This document shows, in pieces, positions 40,101 through 48,308 of a DNA stretch of 64,000 bases. Within the stretch, counting starts at the first letter, position 1; every line of letters begins with the position of its first letter. The notes under the pieces are model-generated. The model ran no database searches, had not been told where the DNA came from, and was given only the letters and a program-made list of their open reading frames with translations. The DNA comes from Prochloron sp965198675 (GTDB taxonomy: Bacteria; Cyanobacteriota; Cyanobacteriia; Cyanobacteriales; Prochloraceae), in the NCBI GenBank assembly GCA_965198675.1, contig OZ240666.1, positions 2,480,001 to 2,544,000 of the forward strand, read 5' to 3'. The translations under genes were made by a program, and so were the position numbers.

Positions 40101-41859
40101 TGGGGATACAGCCAGTTCCGCTATTAAACAGGTGGCTTCCGGGCGTTTCGGGGTGACACCAGAATATTTGATGAGCGCCCAGCAGTTGGAAATTAAGGTA
40201 GCTCAGGGGGCAAAACCGGGAGAAGGGGGTCAGTTACCCGGCAAGAAAGTGAGTGCTTATATTGCCCGACTGCGTCGCAGTAAGCCGGGAGTGACCTTGA
40301 TATCTCCTCCACCCCACCACGACATATATTCCATTGAAGACTTGTCTCAGTTGATTTTTGACCTCCATCAAATTAATCCTCAAGCTAAGGTATCGGTGAA
40401 ATTGGTGGCGGAAATTGGCATTGGCACTATTGCTGCTGGGGTAGCCAAAGCTAATGCAGATATTATCCAGGTTTCTGGTCACGACGGGGGCACTGGGGCT
40501 TCCCCCTTGAGTTCTATTAAGCATGCTGGGGTACCCTGGGAATTAGGGGTGACTGAGGTACACCGGATTTTGTTGGAAAATCAATTGCGGGATCGGGTTA
40601 TTCTGCGAGCTGACGGAGGGTTGAAAACCGGTTGGGACGTAGTAATGGCTGCTTTAATGGGGGCAGAAGAGTTCGGTTTCGGTTCCATTGCTATGATTGC
40701 AGAAGGGTGTATTATGGCCCGTATCTGTCACACCAATAACTGTCCTGTGGGGGTCGCAACTCAGCAGGAACGACTGCGAAAGCGGTTTACAGGACGGGTA
40801 GAGCAAGTGACCAACTTCTTCTATTTTGTTGCCGAAGAAATCAGGAGTCTCTTAGCCCGGTTGGGGTATCGTCGTCTGGAGGAGATTATTGGTCGCGGGG
40901 ATTTATTGAAGGAAAGGAGCAATGTTGCGCTGAAAAAGACCCATGGAATTAGTTTAGCAAGTTTGACTCATTTGCCTGACGTAAAGACGGAACGCAGTTG
41001 GTTGCACCATGAGACAGTTCATAGTAACGGACCGGTGTTGGATAATGAATTGTTAGCAGACCCGGATATTGCTTGGGCCATAAAGTTTCAGGGTGCGGTA
41101 AAGAAAGAGGTGAAGATTGTCAATACAGACCGTTGTGTTGGGGGGAAAATTGCAGGTAAAATTGCGTCTCTTTATGGCAATGATGGTTTTGAAGGAACTC
41201 TGAATTTGCATTTTCACGGAGCAGCAGGACAGAGTTTCGGTGCCTTTAATTTACCCGGTATGAAGTTGGTGCTCCGGGGGGAAGCTAATGATTACGTAGG
41301 GAAAGGTATGAACGGAGGAGAAATTGTCATTCTGCCACCCAGGGAGGCTACCTACCTTGCTGCTGAGAATGCTATTATCGGGAATACCTGTCTCTACGGT
41401 GCTACTGGGGGAGTGCTCTATGGCAACGGACGGGCTGGAGAGCGGTTTGGGGTACGCAACTCCAAAGGTACGGCACTCATTGAAGGAGCAGGAGACCACT
41501 GTTGCGAGTACATGACTGGAGGGGTTATTGTGGTGCTAGGTCCTGTAGGCAGGAATGTAGGAGCTGGTATGACTGGGGGTTTGGCTTATTTCTTAGACGA
41601 AGATGGCAGTTTTCCTGCTCATGTGAACAAAGAGATTGTTCAGATCCAGCGGGTGAGTAACCCATCAGGGGAAAAGCAGTTAAAAGACTTGATTGCTGCT
41701 CACCTAGAAAGGACTGGGAGTCAGAAGGCGCTAGAGATTTTAGCTGCTTGGGAGACTTATCTCGGTAAGTTCTGGCAAGTGGTACCTCCTTCGGAAGCGG
41801 ATACACCTGAAGCAACGTATAAGCGTTATGACATTGAAGGGATGACACACAGTGGCTGA
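37198..41859 (+). CDS. gltS: Ferredoxin-dependent glutamate synthase
   Basis: 1553 aa. It makes two glutamates from glutamine and 2-oxoglutarate using reduced ferredoxin, and is the entry point of ammonium assimilation with glutamine synthetase. The amidotransferase nucleophile is Cys31 (RDACGVGFIAY), so a 30-residue propeptide is removed. The FMN/synthase domain has SGEGGEDP, HDGGTGASPLSSIKHAG and the 3Fe-4S cluster cysteines CIMARICHTNNCPVG; the C-terminal beta-helix domain is complete. Two repeat insertions are in frame: VLRTNY in the propeptide (37245-37275) and a Gly/Pro/Arg-rich block near residues 464-489. The 92-bp gap to the divergent glycosidase start must carry its promoter. Confidence 0.96.
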   Translation: MEKTRQKVQISKPPRWLTVLRTNYAEERDACGVGFIAYQDGRESHQIVQNALSALNCLEHRGACCADRDSGDGSGVMTGLPVKLFQSWFAQENIPTPEKETWGVGMVFLPSCEGKAREARAHIEEVVAEENLKILGWRQVPVRSHVLGVQAREHQPRIEQVIVTSADKLKGDALERVLYVARSRVGKKLAQDFYICSFSCRTIVYKGMVRGEVLESFYEDLQNEDYCSAFAIYHRRFSTNTMPKWPFAQPMRLLGHNGEINTLLGNINWMMAREVNLEVPGWSQEELAGLTPIVNTSNSDSYNLDSAMELLVRTGRSTLEAAMILVPEAYNNQPDLKPYPEIVDFYQYYEGMQEAWDGPALLVFSDGKTVGAQLDRNGLRPARYSITKDGCIIVASETGVVDLPEIDIIEKGRLGPGMAIAVDLQSHEILKNWEIKQRVAKAKPYGEWLYKYRLKVERLPFQGYPRPEGTPLHPPRSGGILGRSGGRGDLPLLQLQTAFGYRAEDVEMIIQPMATVGKEPTFCMGDDIPLAVLSSEPRLLYDYFKQRFAQVTNPPIDPLRESLVMSLQVRLGSRGNVLNPQPEDARLLELASPLINEAELAAIKNSTFQVAQLSTLTPLGGDPTDAIQQLCQKAGAAVESGKEILILSDRETINEENTYIPPLLAVGAVHHYLIRQGLRLKASLIIDTAQCWSTHHFACLIGYGASAVSPYLALETVRSFWGSSKTQRLMENGKLEQFSLATALERYRQAVEAGLLKILSKMGISLLSSYQGAQIFEAIGLGADVVNLAFAGTTSRVGGLSLRELAQETMTFHSRAFSMAGKKLENLGLINYKPGGEYHMNSPEMAKALHKAVGDNNYNHYEVYHKYLQERPATALRDLLDLNPDRSPVPLAEVEPVEEIVRRFCTGGMSLGALSREAHETLAVAMNRLGGKSNSGEGGEDPVRFKVLEDVDNFGMSPTLPHLKGLRNGDTASSAIKQVASGRFGVTPEYLMSAQQLEIKVAQGAKPGEGGQLPGKKVSAYIARLRRSKPGVTLISPPPHHDIYSIEDLSQLIFDLHQINPQAKVSVKLVAEIGIGTIAAGVAKANADIIQVSGHDGGTGASPLSSIKHAGVPWELGVTEVHRILLENQLRDRVILRADGGLKTGWDVVMAALMGAEEFGFGSIAMIAEGCIMARICHTNNCPVGVATQQERLRKRFTGRVEQVTNFFYFVAEEIRSLLARLGYRRLEEIIGRGDLLKERSNVALKKTHGISLASLTHLPDVKTERSWLHHETVHSNGPVLDNELLADPDIAWAIKFQGAVKKEVKIVNTDRCVGGKIAGKIASLYGNDGFEGTLNLHFHGAAGQSFGAFNLPGMKLVLRGEANDYVGKGMNGGEIVILPPREATYLAAENAIIGNTCLYGATGGVLYGNGRAGERFGVRNSKGTALIEGAGDHCCEYMTGGVIVVLGPVGRNVGAGMTGGLAYFLDEDGSFPAHVNKEIVQIQRVSNPSGEKQLKDLIAAHLERTGSQKALEILAAWETYLGKFWQVVPPSEADTPEATYKRYDIEGMTHSG
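37245..37275 (+). repeat. TTGTACTCCGTACAA repeat, copy in the Fd-GOGAT propeptide
   Basis: TTGACTGTACTCCG then TACAAATTACGCTGAAG. It encodes TVLRTNYAE, ending five residues before catalytic Cys31. The propeptide is cleaved in mature GOGAT, so an insertion here costs little. The same VLRTNY peptide is encoded by the copy in DUF1997. Confidence 0.8.
38585..38668 (+). repeat. G-rich palindromic insertion in Fd-GOGAT
   Basis: CCCCCCGCGTAGCGGGGGG and GATCTTGGGAAGATC are palindromic, and GGGGGGATCTT occurs twice. The block encodes YPRPEGTPLHPPRSGGIL and GRSGGRGDLP between VERLPFQ and LLQLQTAFGY, positions that are adjacent or nearly so in relatives as I remember them. The frame is kept. Confidence 0.8.
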
Positions 41860-41951
41860 TTTGCACCCCCCTCCTGGGAGGGGGGTTGGGAGTATGTCAA
41901 TAACTCCCAATTTTTTTGCTATATGATTAGAGTAGCAAACAAAACCGACCT

Positions 41952-44048
41952 ATGGTACTCAGACGCCTATTAAATAAAGAAGAAATCACTCTGGGCAACT
42001 CATTAGGTGGTGGAGGGGAGGGTAAAATCTATGAGGTAGAAGGAGAATCATCTCTTGTAGCGAAAATCTATCATACCGACAAGGTAACCCAAGTTCATGG
42101 GGATAAACTGAGGGTAATGTTAGCTAACCCACCTCAAAATACAGCGGTCGCCTGGCCTATTGATTTACTTGTCCCTGTCAATGATAATAGTCAAGTTGTG
42201 GGTTTCTTAATGCCTCGGGTAAGGGATAGCCGTCCAATACATCAATTCTACACCCCCAAGCAGCGCCGTGAACATTCTCCTTTCTTTAATTATCTCTTTT
42301 TACACCGAACAGCGAAAAACTTAGCTACAGCGGTGAAGGCGCTCCACAGTGCGGGTTATATTATTGGTGATGTGAACGAGTCCAACATTCTCGTGACTCC
42401 CACCACTCTGGTGACTCTGGTAGATACAGACTCCTTTCAGGTGCGTAACCCGGAAAATGGGAGAGTTTATCGCTGTCCGGTAGGTAAACCAGAATGTACC
42501 CCACCGGAACTACAAGGACAAAATTTCCGGGAGGTGAACCGGAGGAAGGAACAGGATTTATTTGGTTTGTCTGTGTTGATTTTTCAATTGTTAATGGAAG
42601 GAACCCATCCTTTTGATGGGGTGTTTAAAGGACGAGGAGAACCACCTGGGAAAAGGGAACGTATTATGAGAGGTCATTTTACCTATGGTCGCAAGAGGGT
42701 ACCCTATGGTCCCAAACCCACTTCCCCTCCTTTTCAAGTCCTTCACCCGGAACTACAAGAGTTATTTCGCCGCTGTTTTGAGGAGGGTCATGAGAACCCG
42801 AAGGCTAGACCTAATGCTGGGGTTTGGGTAAGAACCTTGGCAGAGGTGGAAAGAGCGCTGAGGACATGTTCTGTCAACCAGAACCATCGCTATGAGGAAC
42901 ATTTGCATCGGTGTCCTTGGTGCAAAAGAACTAAGCTTTTGGGGGGTGCAGACCCCTTTCCTTCCCAGGAAGCTGTGGAAAAAGGGGAACACTTACCTCC
43001 AAAACCCCAGAAAAAACCAACTCCCACTCCTAACCCTCTCAAAACAATCCCGTGGGGAAATGTACTGGTGGTAGGTGCTTTTCTCTTGGTGGTATCCCTT
43101 GGGGGATATTTTGTTTTCCGTCTTGCAACCTATTCTGTCCAACCAGTTCAACGGGTTTCGGAGCATACTGAGTCCCTAGTGAGAAGTGTTAACATAGGGG
43201 CCAAGTTAGAGGATACTGTAGCTATTAGTCCCAATGGCAAGATTTTAGCGCGGGGTAAGGATAGAGGTAGGATAGAGATATGGGACCTAGATAGGGGTAA
43301 GAAAATCAAGACTTTAAACGGACAGGGTCGTTTAATTGAGGCGATCGCCATTAGTAAGGACGGTGGTATTTTAGTCAGTGGGGATCAGGATGGTAATTTG
43401 GCGATTTGGGATTTGGATAATGGTAACCTAAAACAGGGTATCAAGGGACACAAGACTTTGGTTAAATCTTTGGTAGTTGCCCCGGACGGGAAAACTTTTG
43501 TGAGTGGTGGGGGTGACGGTACTCTCAAAGTTTGGGACTTGGAGACAAGTAGGGAAAAAAGAACCCTGGAAGGACATAAGTACTCTGTTTTATCTTTAGC
43601 TATGAGTGGTTCCGGGAAGACTTTGGTGAGTGGGGGTAGTGACTATAAAATTAAAATCTGGGATTTAGTAACTGGGTTGGTGAAACATTCCTATAATACC
43701 ACAAATTACTCTGTTAATGCTGTGGATATTAGCACCAATGGGAATTTTGTCATCAGTGGGGGAGGAAACGGTACTATTGCTCTTTGGTATCTTAATCAGG
43801 AGGAGCCACAATTTCAATTCCAAAAACAGCAAAACTCGGTGAATACTATTGCTATTAGTCCGGATAACCAGAAGTTGGTGAGTGGAAGAGAAGATGGTAC
43901 CATTAGAATATGGGATTTAAAAACCAAGATGGTTCATACTTTCCGCAAGAACAATCGTCCCATTGGTCTGGTAACTATTACTTCTGATAATAAGATGATA
44001 ATTAGTCGCAGTGGTTCAAATCAGATTATGATGTGGCAAATGCCTTAG
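41952..44048 (+). CDS. Protein kinase-like membrane protein with WD40 repeats
   Basis: 698 aa. The N-terminal kinase-like domain (residues about 10-300) has GNSLGGGGEGKIYEV as glycine loop, LVAKIYH as the lysine strand, YIIGDVNESNILV in place of the HRD loop and LVDTDSFQV in place of DFG. This matches the atypical kinase group that precedes helix-hairpin-helix or WD40 parts in bacteria; catalytic Asp and Asn are present. A Cys pair (CPWC) and a membrane span (NVLVVGAFLLVVSLGGYFVF, about 371-395) follow. Then come about seven WD40 repeats ending in WDLKTKM-type blades, probably outside the membrane or in the lumen. It is the first of three neighbouring signalling genes. Start at ATG 41952. Confidence 0.87.
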   Translation: MVLRRLLNKEEITLGNSLGGGGEGKIYEVEGESSLVAKIYHTDKVTQVHGDKLRVMLANPPQNTAVAWPIDLLVPVNDNSQVVGFLMPRVRDSRPIHQFYTPKQRREHSPFFNYLFLHRTAKNLATAVKALHSAGYIIGDVNESNILVTPTTLVTLVDTDSFQVRNPENGRVYRCPVGKPECTPPELQGQNFREVNRRKEQDLFGLSVLIFQLLMEGTHPFDGVFKGRGEPPGKRERIMRGHFTYGRKRVPYGPKPTSPPFQVLHPELQELFRRCFEEGHENPKARPNAGVWVRTLAEVERALRTCSVNQNHRYEEHLHRCPWCKRTKLLGGADPFPSQEAVEKGEHLPPKPQKKPTPTPNPLKTIPWGNVLVVGAFLLVVSLGGYFVFRLATYSVQPVQRVSEHTESLVRSVNIGAKLEDTVAISPNGKILARGKDRGRIEIWDLDRGKKIKTLNGQGRLIEAIAISKDGGILVSGDQDGNLAIWDLDNGNLKQGIKGHKTLVKSLVVAPDGKTFVSGGGDGTLKVWDLETSREKRTLEGHKYSVLSLAMSGSGKTLVSGGSDYKIKIWDLVTGLVKHSYNTTNYSVNAVDISTNGNFVISGGGNGTIALWYLNQEEPQFQFQKQQNSVNTIAISPDNQKLVSGREDGTIRIWDLKTKMVHTFRKNNRPIGLVTITSDNKMIISRSGSNQIMMWQMP

Positions 44049-44123
44049 CAGTTACCAGTTACCAGTTACCAGTTACCAGTTATATCATGTCCGGCTAAAC
44101 ACTTATCATAAAAAGCTGATGAA

Positions 44124-45542
44124 TTACAACCAGTAATACTCTTTTTCTGTCACATTGTCGTTGTCTAATGCTTGCTGCATCCACTCCCTATCTTCTTCAG
44201 TCAGTTGCTCTACGGGTAAGGCACTGAGACGAGGTAACTGTGATGACCACAACCGCACGGTTATGCTAGATCCACTGACTATCATTTTTCCATCAGGGCT
44301 AATGGCTAAACAACGAACTTCATCCTCTTCCTGGAGAGTGCGTAAGAGGTTACCATCAGGCAATGACCACAGCCGCACGGTATTGTCCCAACGGTCATTT
44401 CCACTGACGAGAACTTTTCCATCGTTGCTCATAGCTAAACAACTGACGGAATCGCGATGCTCTAGACTGCCCAAGAGCTTCCCATCTGGTAATTGCCACA
44501 ACTGTACGGAATAGTCCAAACGATTATAACTAGTGGCGATAATTTTTCCATCGGGGCTGATCAGGAAACAATCGATTGATTTGGGATGCACTTCTAGAGT
44601 ACCCAGGAGCTTCTCATCTGGCAATTGCCATAACCGCGTGGTTCTGTTTTTATACCCAATCCGACCCCCAATGGCTATCATTTTCCCATCCAGGCTGATA
44701 CCTAAACGATAGATCTCACGAGCATGGGAATGCTCTATAGTGCGCAAGTGCTGACCATCAGGTAATCCCCACAACCGCACGGTATCGTCATAACTCCCAC
44801 TGGCTATTATCTTTCCATCGCAGCTGATAGCTAAACTATAGACCCAATTAGAATGCCCTCTAAGGGTGCCGAGGTCCTTACCATCGGGCAATCCCCACAA
44901 CCGCACTGTGTTCCAACACCCACTGGCTATCATTTTGCCATCTGGGCTGATGGTTAAACATTCCACTGAGTCGCAATGCTCTAGAGTGCGTAAATGGTTC
45001 CCATCGGGCAATCTCCACAACTGGACGGTTCTATCTTTACTGCCACTGGCGAGAATTTGTCTATCTGGGCTGATAGCTAAACAAGTGAGTTCATCGGAAT
45101 GCTTTGTCAAGGTGCGCAAGTGTTTACCATCAGGCAATGACCACAACCTTATTGTATTGTCGTAATAATCCCCACTAGCGATCGCGAGAATACCCCCATC
45201 GGAGCTAATAGCTAAACATTCCACCGTATAGGAATGTCCTGTCAATTTCTTCTCACAGTCTACTAATCCTCCCAGTTTTGGCACTTCCTCAACACAATTA
45301 CCTGCTAACCAAAGCAACTTCTGAAAACTTTCTCTTTCTCCTTCCCGGAAGAGAGTCCATTCCACCTTCCCCAACTCTAACAATAACTTCCTGCTCCAGA
45401 GAGGAGGAGCTTTTTGAGCCAATTGCCACATCTTATCAAACTGAGAATTATTGCTTAAAGATTGAAGGGTTTGACTCCATTCCTCCTCAGTCATTTCTCC
45501 CAACTGCTCTATCTGATTCTTATTAGTAATATAGTCTTCCAT
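44124..45542 (-). CDS. WD40 repeat protein
   Basis: 472 aa. A helical N-terminal domain (about 100 residues, TEEEWSQTLQSLSNNSQFDK and SFQKLLWLAGN) precedes about eight WD40 blades of the form LAISPDGKMIASGS...VRLWGLPDGKHLRTL, spanning residues ~105-440. The blades are very alike at DNA level, showing expansion by duplication. A short tail (SALPVEQLTEEDREWMQQAL) resembles the end of TIR/NACHT-WD40 proteins. It is convergent with the kinase-WD40 gene and probably works as a protein scaffold. Partner unknown. Confidence 0.9.
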   Translation of the reverse strand: MEDYITNKNQIEQLGEMTEEEWSQTLQSLSNNSQFDKMWQLAQKAPPLWSRKLLLELGKVEWTLFREGERESFQKLLWLAGNCVEEVPKLGGLVDCEKKLTGHSYTVECLAISSDGGILAIASGDYYDNTIRLWSLPDGKHLRTLTKHSDELTCLAISPDRQILASGSKDRTVQLWRLPDGNHLRTLEHCDSVECLTISPDGKMIASGCWNTVRLWGLPDGKDLGTLRGHSNWVYSLAISCDGKIIASGSYDDTVRLWGLPDGQHLRTIEHSHAREIYRLGISLDGKMIAIGGRIGYKNRTTRLWQLPDEKLLGTLEVHPKSIDCFLISPDGKIIATSYNRLDYSVQLWQLPDGKLLGSLEHRDSVSCLAMSNDGKVLVSGNDRWDNTVRLWSLPDGNLLRTLQEEDEVRCLAISPDGKMIVSGSSITVRLWSSQLPRLSALPVEQLTEEDREWMQQALDNDNVTEKEYYWL

Positions 45543-45666
45543 GTCCAGTTCTTTTGTGATATGGCAAGCCTAAATCAATTGTACACCCGGAAGGGCTACG
45601 CAGGCTCTCTTCTCTGTGTACTCGGTGTCCTCTGTGGTTAAATAATATTAAGTTTTGTAACAGAGG

Positions 45667-45695
45667 TTGACAAAAGATAAGATGGCTGTTACTAT
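45667..45695 (+). promoter_or_regulatory. Sigma70-type promoter of the truncated kinase gene
   Basis: TTGACA (45667-45672), 17 bp, TACTAT (45690-45695). The predicted RNA start near 45702 would place the ATG at 45704 at the very 5' end, favouring the ATG at 45722, which has GGGAG before it. Confidence 0.7.
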
Positions 45696-45721
45696 TAAAT
45701 TAGATGGTAAAAAGGGAGAAT

Positions 45722-46252
45722 ATGTGGCCAAGAGGGTATGAGTTACAAGGGAAATACCGCATTGAGAGAAAGTTGGGAGAAGGGGTTTTTGGCATCACCT
45801 ATAAAGCCAAACATATTTTGTTGGGTGACTGGGTAGTGATTAAAACCTCTAATGCTAGGTTAAAGGGGGAAACAGGGGGATCCAAGTTTGTGAAACGGTT
45901 TTATAAAGAAGCCAAAACTCTCCACCAGTTAGAACAAGAACGTCATTCTCATATTGTCAGGGTCAGGGATTTTTTTCTGGAACGAAAGTTACCTTGTCTA
46001 GTGATGGATTTTATTGCCGGGGAAAATTTAGATCAGCGGGTACAAAGACAGGGTGCTTTACCAGAAGGAGAGGTGGTAGGGTATATTAGGCAAATTGGTT
46101 CAGCATTGAGTTTAGTTCATGGTTACGGACTAGTTCATCGAGACACTACTCCCGTTAATATCATGTTACCCCAACCTGGGGAAGCCATTTTAATCGATTT
46201 TGGCATTGTGGGAGAGATTTCCCCCACTCAAAAGAGTTCTAAAGCCATCTAA
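45722..46252 (+). CDS. Serine/threonine protein kinase, C-terminally truncated
   Basis: 176 aa from the ATG at 45722 (six codons inside the longest frame). It contains the kinase N-lobe (LGEGVFGITYKAKH, VVIKTS), the hinge (LVMDFIAGENLDQRV), the catalytic loop LVHRDTTPVNIML and IDFGIVGEI (DFG). It stops shortly after DFG in SPTQKSSKAI, before the activation segment, APE motif and the rest of the C-lobe. The usual lysine of HRDxKPxN is Thr. Dispersed repeats follow the stop, so the gene was probably cut by repeat insertion or deletion. It should be inactive as a kinase but could still bind ATP or partners. Confidence 0.85.
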   Translation: MWPRGYELQGKYRIERKLGEGVFGITYKAKHILLGDWVVIKTSNARLKGETGGSKFVKRFYKEAKTLHQLEQERHSHIVRVRDFFLERKLPCLVMDFIAGENLDQRVQRQGALPEGEVVGYIRQIGSALSLVHGYGLVHRDTTPVNIMLPQPGEAILIDFGIVGEISPTQKSSKAI

Positions 46253-46384
46253 TATGGGAGTAAATTGCTTATTGCCCACCAAACGCAGGCTTTTGTCTCA
46301 TTTAAACCTCTCTAATCTTACCTCTGTGTCCTCTGCGTCTCTGCGGTTTATTATTTCCAGATACAGCAATGCCCACCCTACTTG

Positions 46385-47065
46385 TCACGCTAATTTTCCA
46401 TCCTCCATATTAACAATGCGATGGGCAATATCCAGAATGCGATTATCGTGAGTGACCAGTAAAATAGTACATCCTTGTTCAAAAGCCAATTTCTGCATTA
46501 AATTTACCACATCTCGACCGGATTTACTATCCAAAGCAGCAGTAGGTTCATCTGCTAGAACAATACGGGGGTGACTCACCAAAGCACGAGCGATCGCCAC
46601 TCTTTGTTTTTGTCCCCCGGAGAGGTCCTCCGGATAATAATAGAGGTGTTCCCCCAACCCCACCTGTTCCAACATTTCAGCTGCTTTAGTTCTCATTTCC
46701 TTGAGGGTAAAAGAACCGTGAACTTCCAAACCCATTTGCACATTTTGTAACGCAGTCAGACTCCGATGCAAATTGTGACCTTGGAAAATATAACCATTAT
46801 AGCGTCGTCCTTGGACTTGTTCTCGTCCAGGAGCACCACGGAGTTCTCGTCCCAAAACCCGCAAACTGCCAGACTGCACCAAACGCAACCCACCCACTAA
46901 AGTGAGAAGAGTAGTTTTGCCAGATCCCGACGGACCTGTCATGATAATAATCTCTCCCGCACCAATCTTTAAATTGATATCAAACAAAACTTGCTTGCGC
47001 AATTTACCCCTACCAAAATAGTGGTCCAAACCAGTTATACTAATTACAGATTCCCTATTCATCAT
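46385..47065 (-). CDS. devA: DevA-type ABC transporter ATP-binding protein
   Basis: 226 aa ATPase of a DevBCA/MacB-like exporter. Walker A is TGPSGSGKTTLL, signature LSGGQKQRVAIARAL, Walker B RIVLADEPTAALD, and the H-loop is LLVTHDN. The opening (ISITGLDHYFGRGKLRKQVL) and NGYIFQGHNLHRSLTALQNV are characteristic of DevA. In heterocyst formers a DevBCA complex with TolC exports envelope glycolipids, but non-heterocystous cyanobacteria also carry paralogues, so the cargo is unknown. It follows devC after 67 bp occupied by heptamer repeats. Confidence 0.9.
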   Translation of the reverse strand: MMNRESVISITGLDHYFGRGKLRKQVLFDINLKIGAGEIIIMTGPSGSGKTTLLTLVGGLRLVQSGSLRVLGRELRGAPGREQVQGRRYNGYIFQGHNLHRSLTALQNVQMGLEVHGSFTLKEMRTKAAEMLEQVGLGEHLYYYPEDLSGGQKQRVAIARALVSHPRIVLADEPTAALDSKSGRDVVNLMQKLAFEQGCTILLVTHDNRILDIAHRIVNMEDGKLA

Positions 47066-47132
47066 CTACTTTCGAGACAAAGCAAAAATTCGTTTCACTA
47101 ACTGGTAACTGGTAACTGGTCACTGGTAACTG

Positions 47133-48308
47133 TTAAAAAATATCAGCCGGGTCAGCAGCTTGCAGTCTACGAGTAGCGATCGCCCCTGATAAACTACACA
47201 TTATCATAGTTAAAACTAACACCAATACTACCCTCTCTACCGTCATGTACATAGGCAAATTGGTAGCATTGCGAGTCATGGTATATAATCCCAAAGACAC
47301 GGAAACCCCCGGAATAAAGCCCAGCAGAGCTATAATAATCGCTTCTTCAAACACGATCCCGAGCAAATACCAATCCCCATACCCCATAGCTTTAAAGGTA
47401 GCATATTCTCCCATGTGGTCGTTGACATCGGTGGACAGAACCTGATAAACTATAATGAGACCGACGATAAATCCCATCATCGTCCCTAATCGAAAAACAA
47501 AACCGATGGATGTATTATTCCCCCAGTATTCTTTCTCAAAGATAACAAATTCTGCTAGGGTAAGAGCGCGAACATCTTCGGGTAAATAAGCGTTTAATAC
47601 CCTTGTTACTTCAGTTGGTTCGTAACCCTCTTCTACTTCCACCAAACCAATACTAACAGTTCCCGTCTCCCTTCTGGGAAAAAGACGGAGGAAATTCTCT
47701 TGACTAGTAATCAAATGGCCGTCAGTAGCAAAAGATGCTCCTACTTGAAACAAACCCCCAATAGTAATAGTCCGTCTTCTGATTTCCGTAGTTAGAGTTT
47801 CACCCTCCTCTACCTGAGCAATAGTTGCACCATATTCCCCCCTCGTACCCCGGTCAAACAAAACTGTATCTGGGAGTTTAATTAGATCCAGGTGGCGATT
47901 AACTCCTGGCAAATTCAAAGCAGGGCGAGCGGGATTTGTTCCCACTACCAGGATAGTTGTTTGCTGTCGAGTTTGGGGATGCTTCCAGTCTACAAAGTTA
48001 GTATAGAGGGCTTCTGTAGACTTCACCCCCGGTATATCTAGAGCCTGATAGATGCGCCGCCGGGAAAAGGTAGACATATTCACCAAGTTCCTTGCTTGGG
48101 GACTAATTAAGACAATATCTGTCTTCAGACTGCGGTGGAAGCGAGTATTGCTGTCATAGAGGGCGCTTTGAAATCCGAGCTGCATGAAGATGAGAATGTC
48201 CGCAAAAGCAATACCGGAGAGGGCTACCACTAAGCGGGTTTTGTCTCGACTCAGTTGAAGCCACCCCAGGGGAGTGCGGCGGCACAATTGTTTAATTAAA
48301 CCTATCAT
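47133..48308 (-). CDS. devC: DevC-type ABC transporter permease
   Basis: 391 aa, FtsX-like permease. One N-terminal span (VVALSGIAFADILIFMQLGF) is followed by a large periplasmic domain (SLKTDIVLISPQARNLVNM onward). Three C-terminal spans lie around GTMMGFIVGLIIVYQVLSTD, LLGIVFEEAIIIALLGFIPG and VVLVLVLTMIMCSLSGAIA. It starts 4 bp inside the end of devB, so translation is coupled. The ending RRLQAADPADIF is typical of the family. Confidence 0.92.
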   Translation of the reverse strand: MIGLIKQLCRRTPLGWLQLSRDKTRLVVALSGIAFADILIFMQLGFQSALYDSNTRFHRSLKTDIVLISPQARNLVNMSTFSRRRIYQALDIPGVKSTEALYTNFVDWKHPQTRQQTTILVVGTNPARPALNLPGVNRHLDLIKLPDTVLFDRGTRGEYGATIAQVEEGETLTTEIRRRTITIGGLFQVGASFATDGHLITSQENFLRLFPRRETGTVSIGLVEVEEGYEPTEVTRVLNAYLPEDVRALTLAEFVIFEKEYWGNNTSIGFVFRLGTMMGFIVGLIIVYQVLSTDVNDHMGEYATFKAMGYGDWYLLGIVFEEAIIIALLGFIPGVSVSLGLYTMTRNATNLPMYMTVERVVLVLVLTMIMCSLSGAIATRRLQAADPADIF

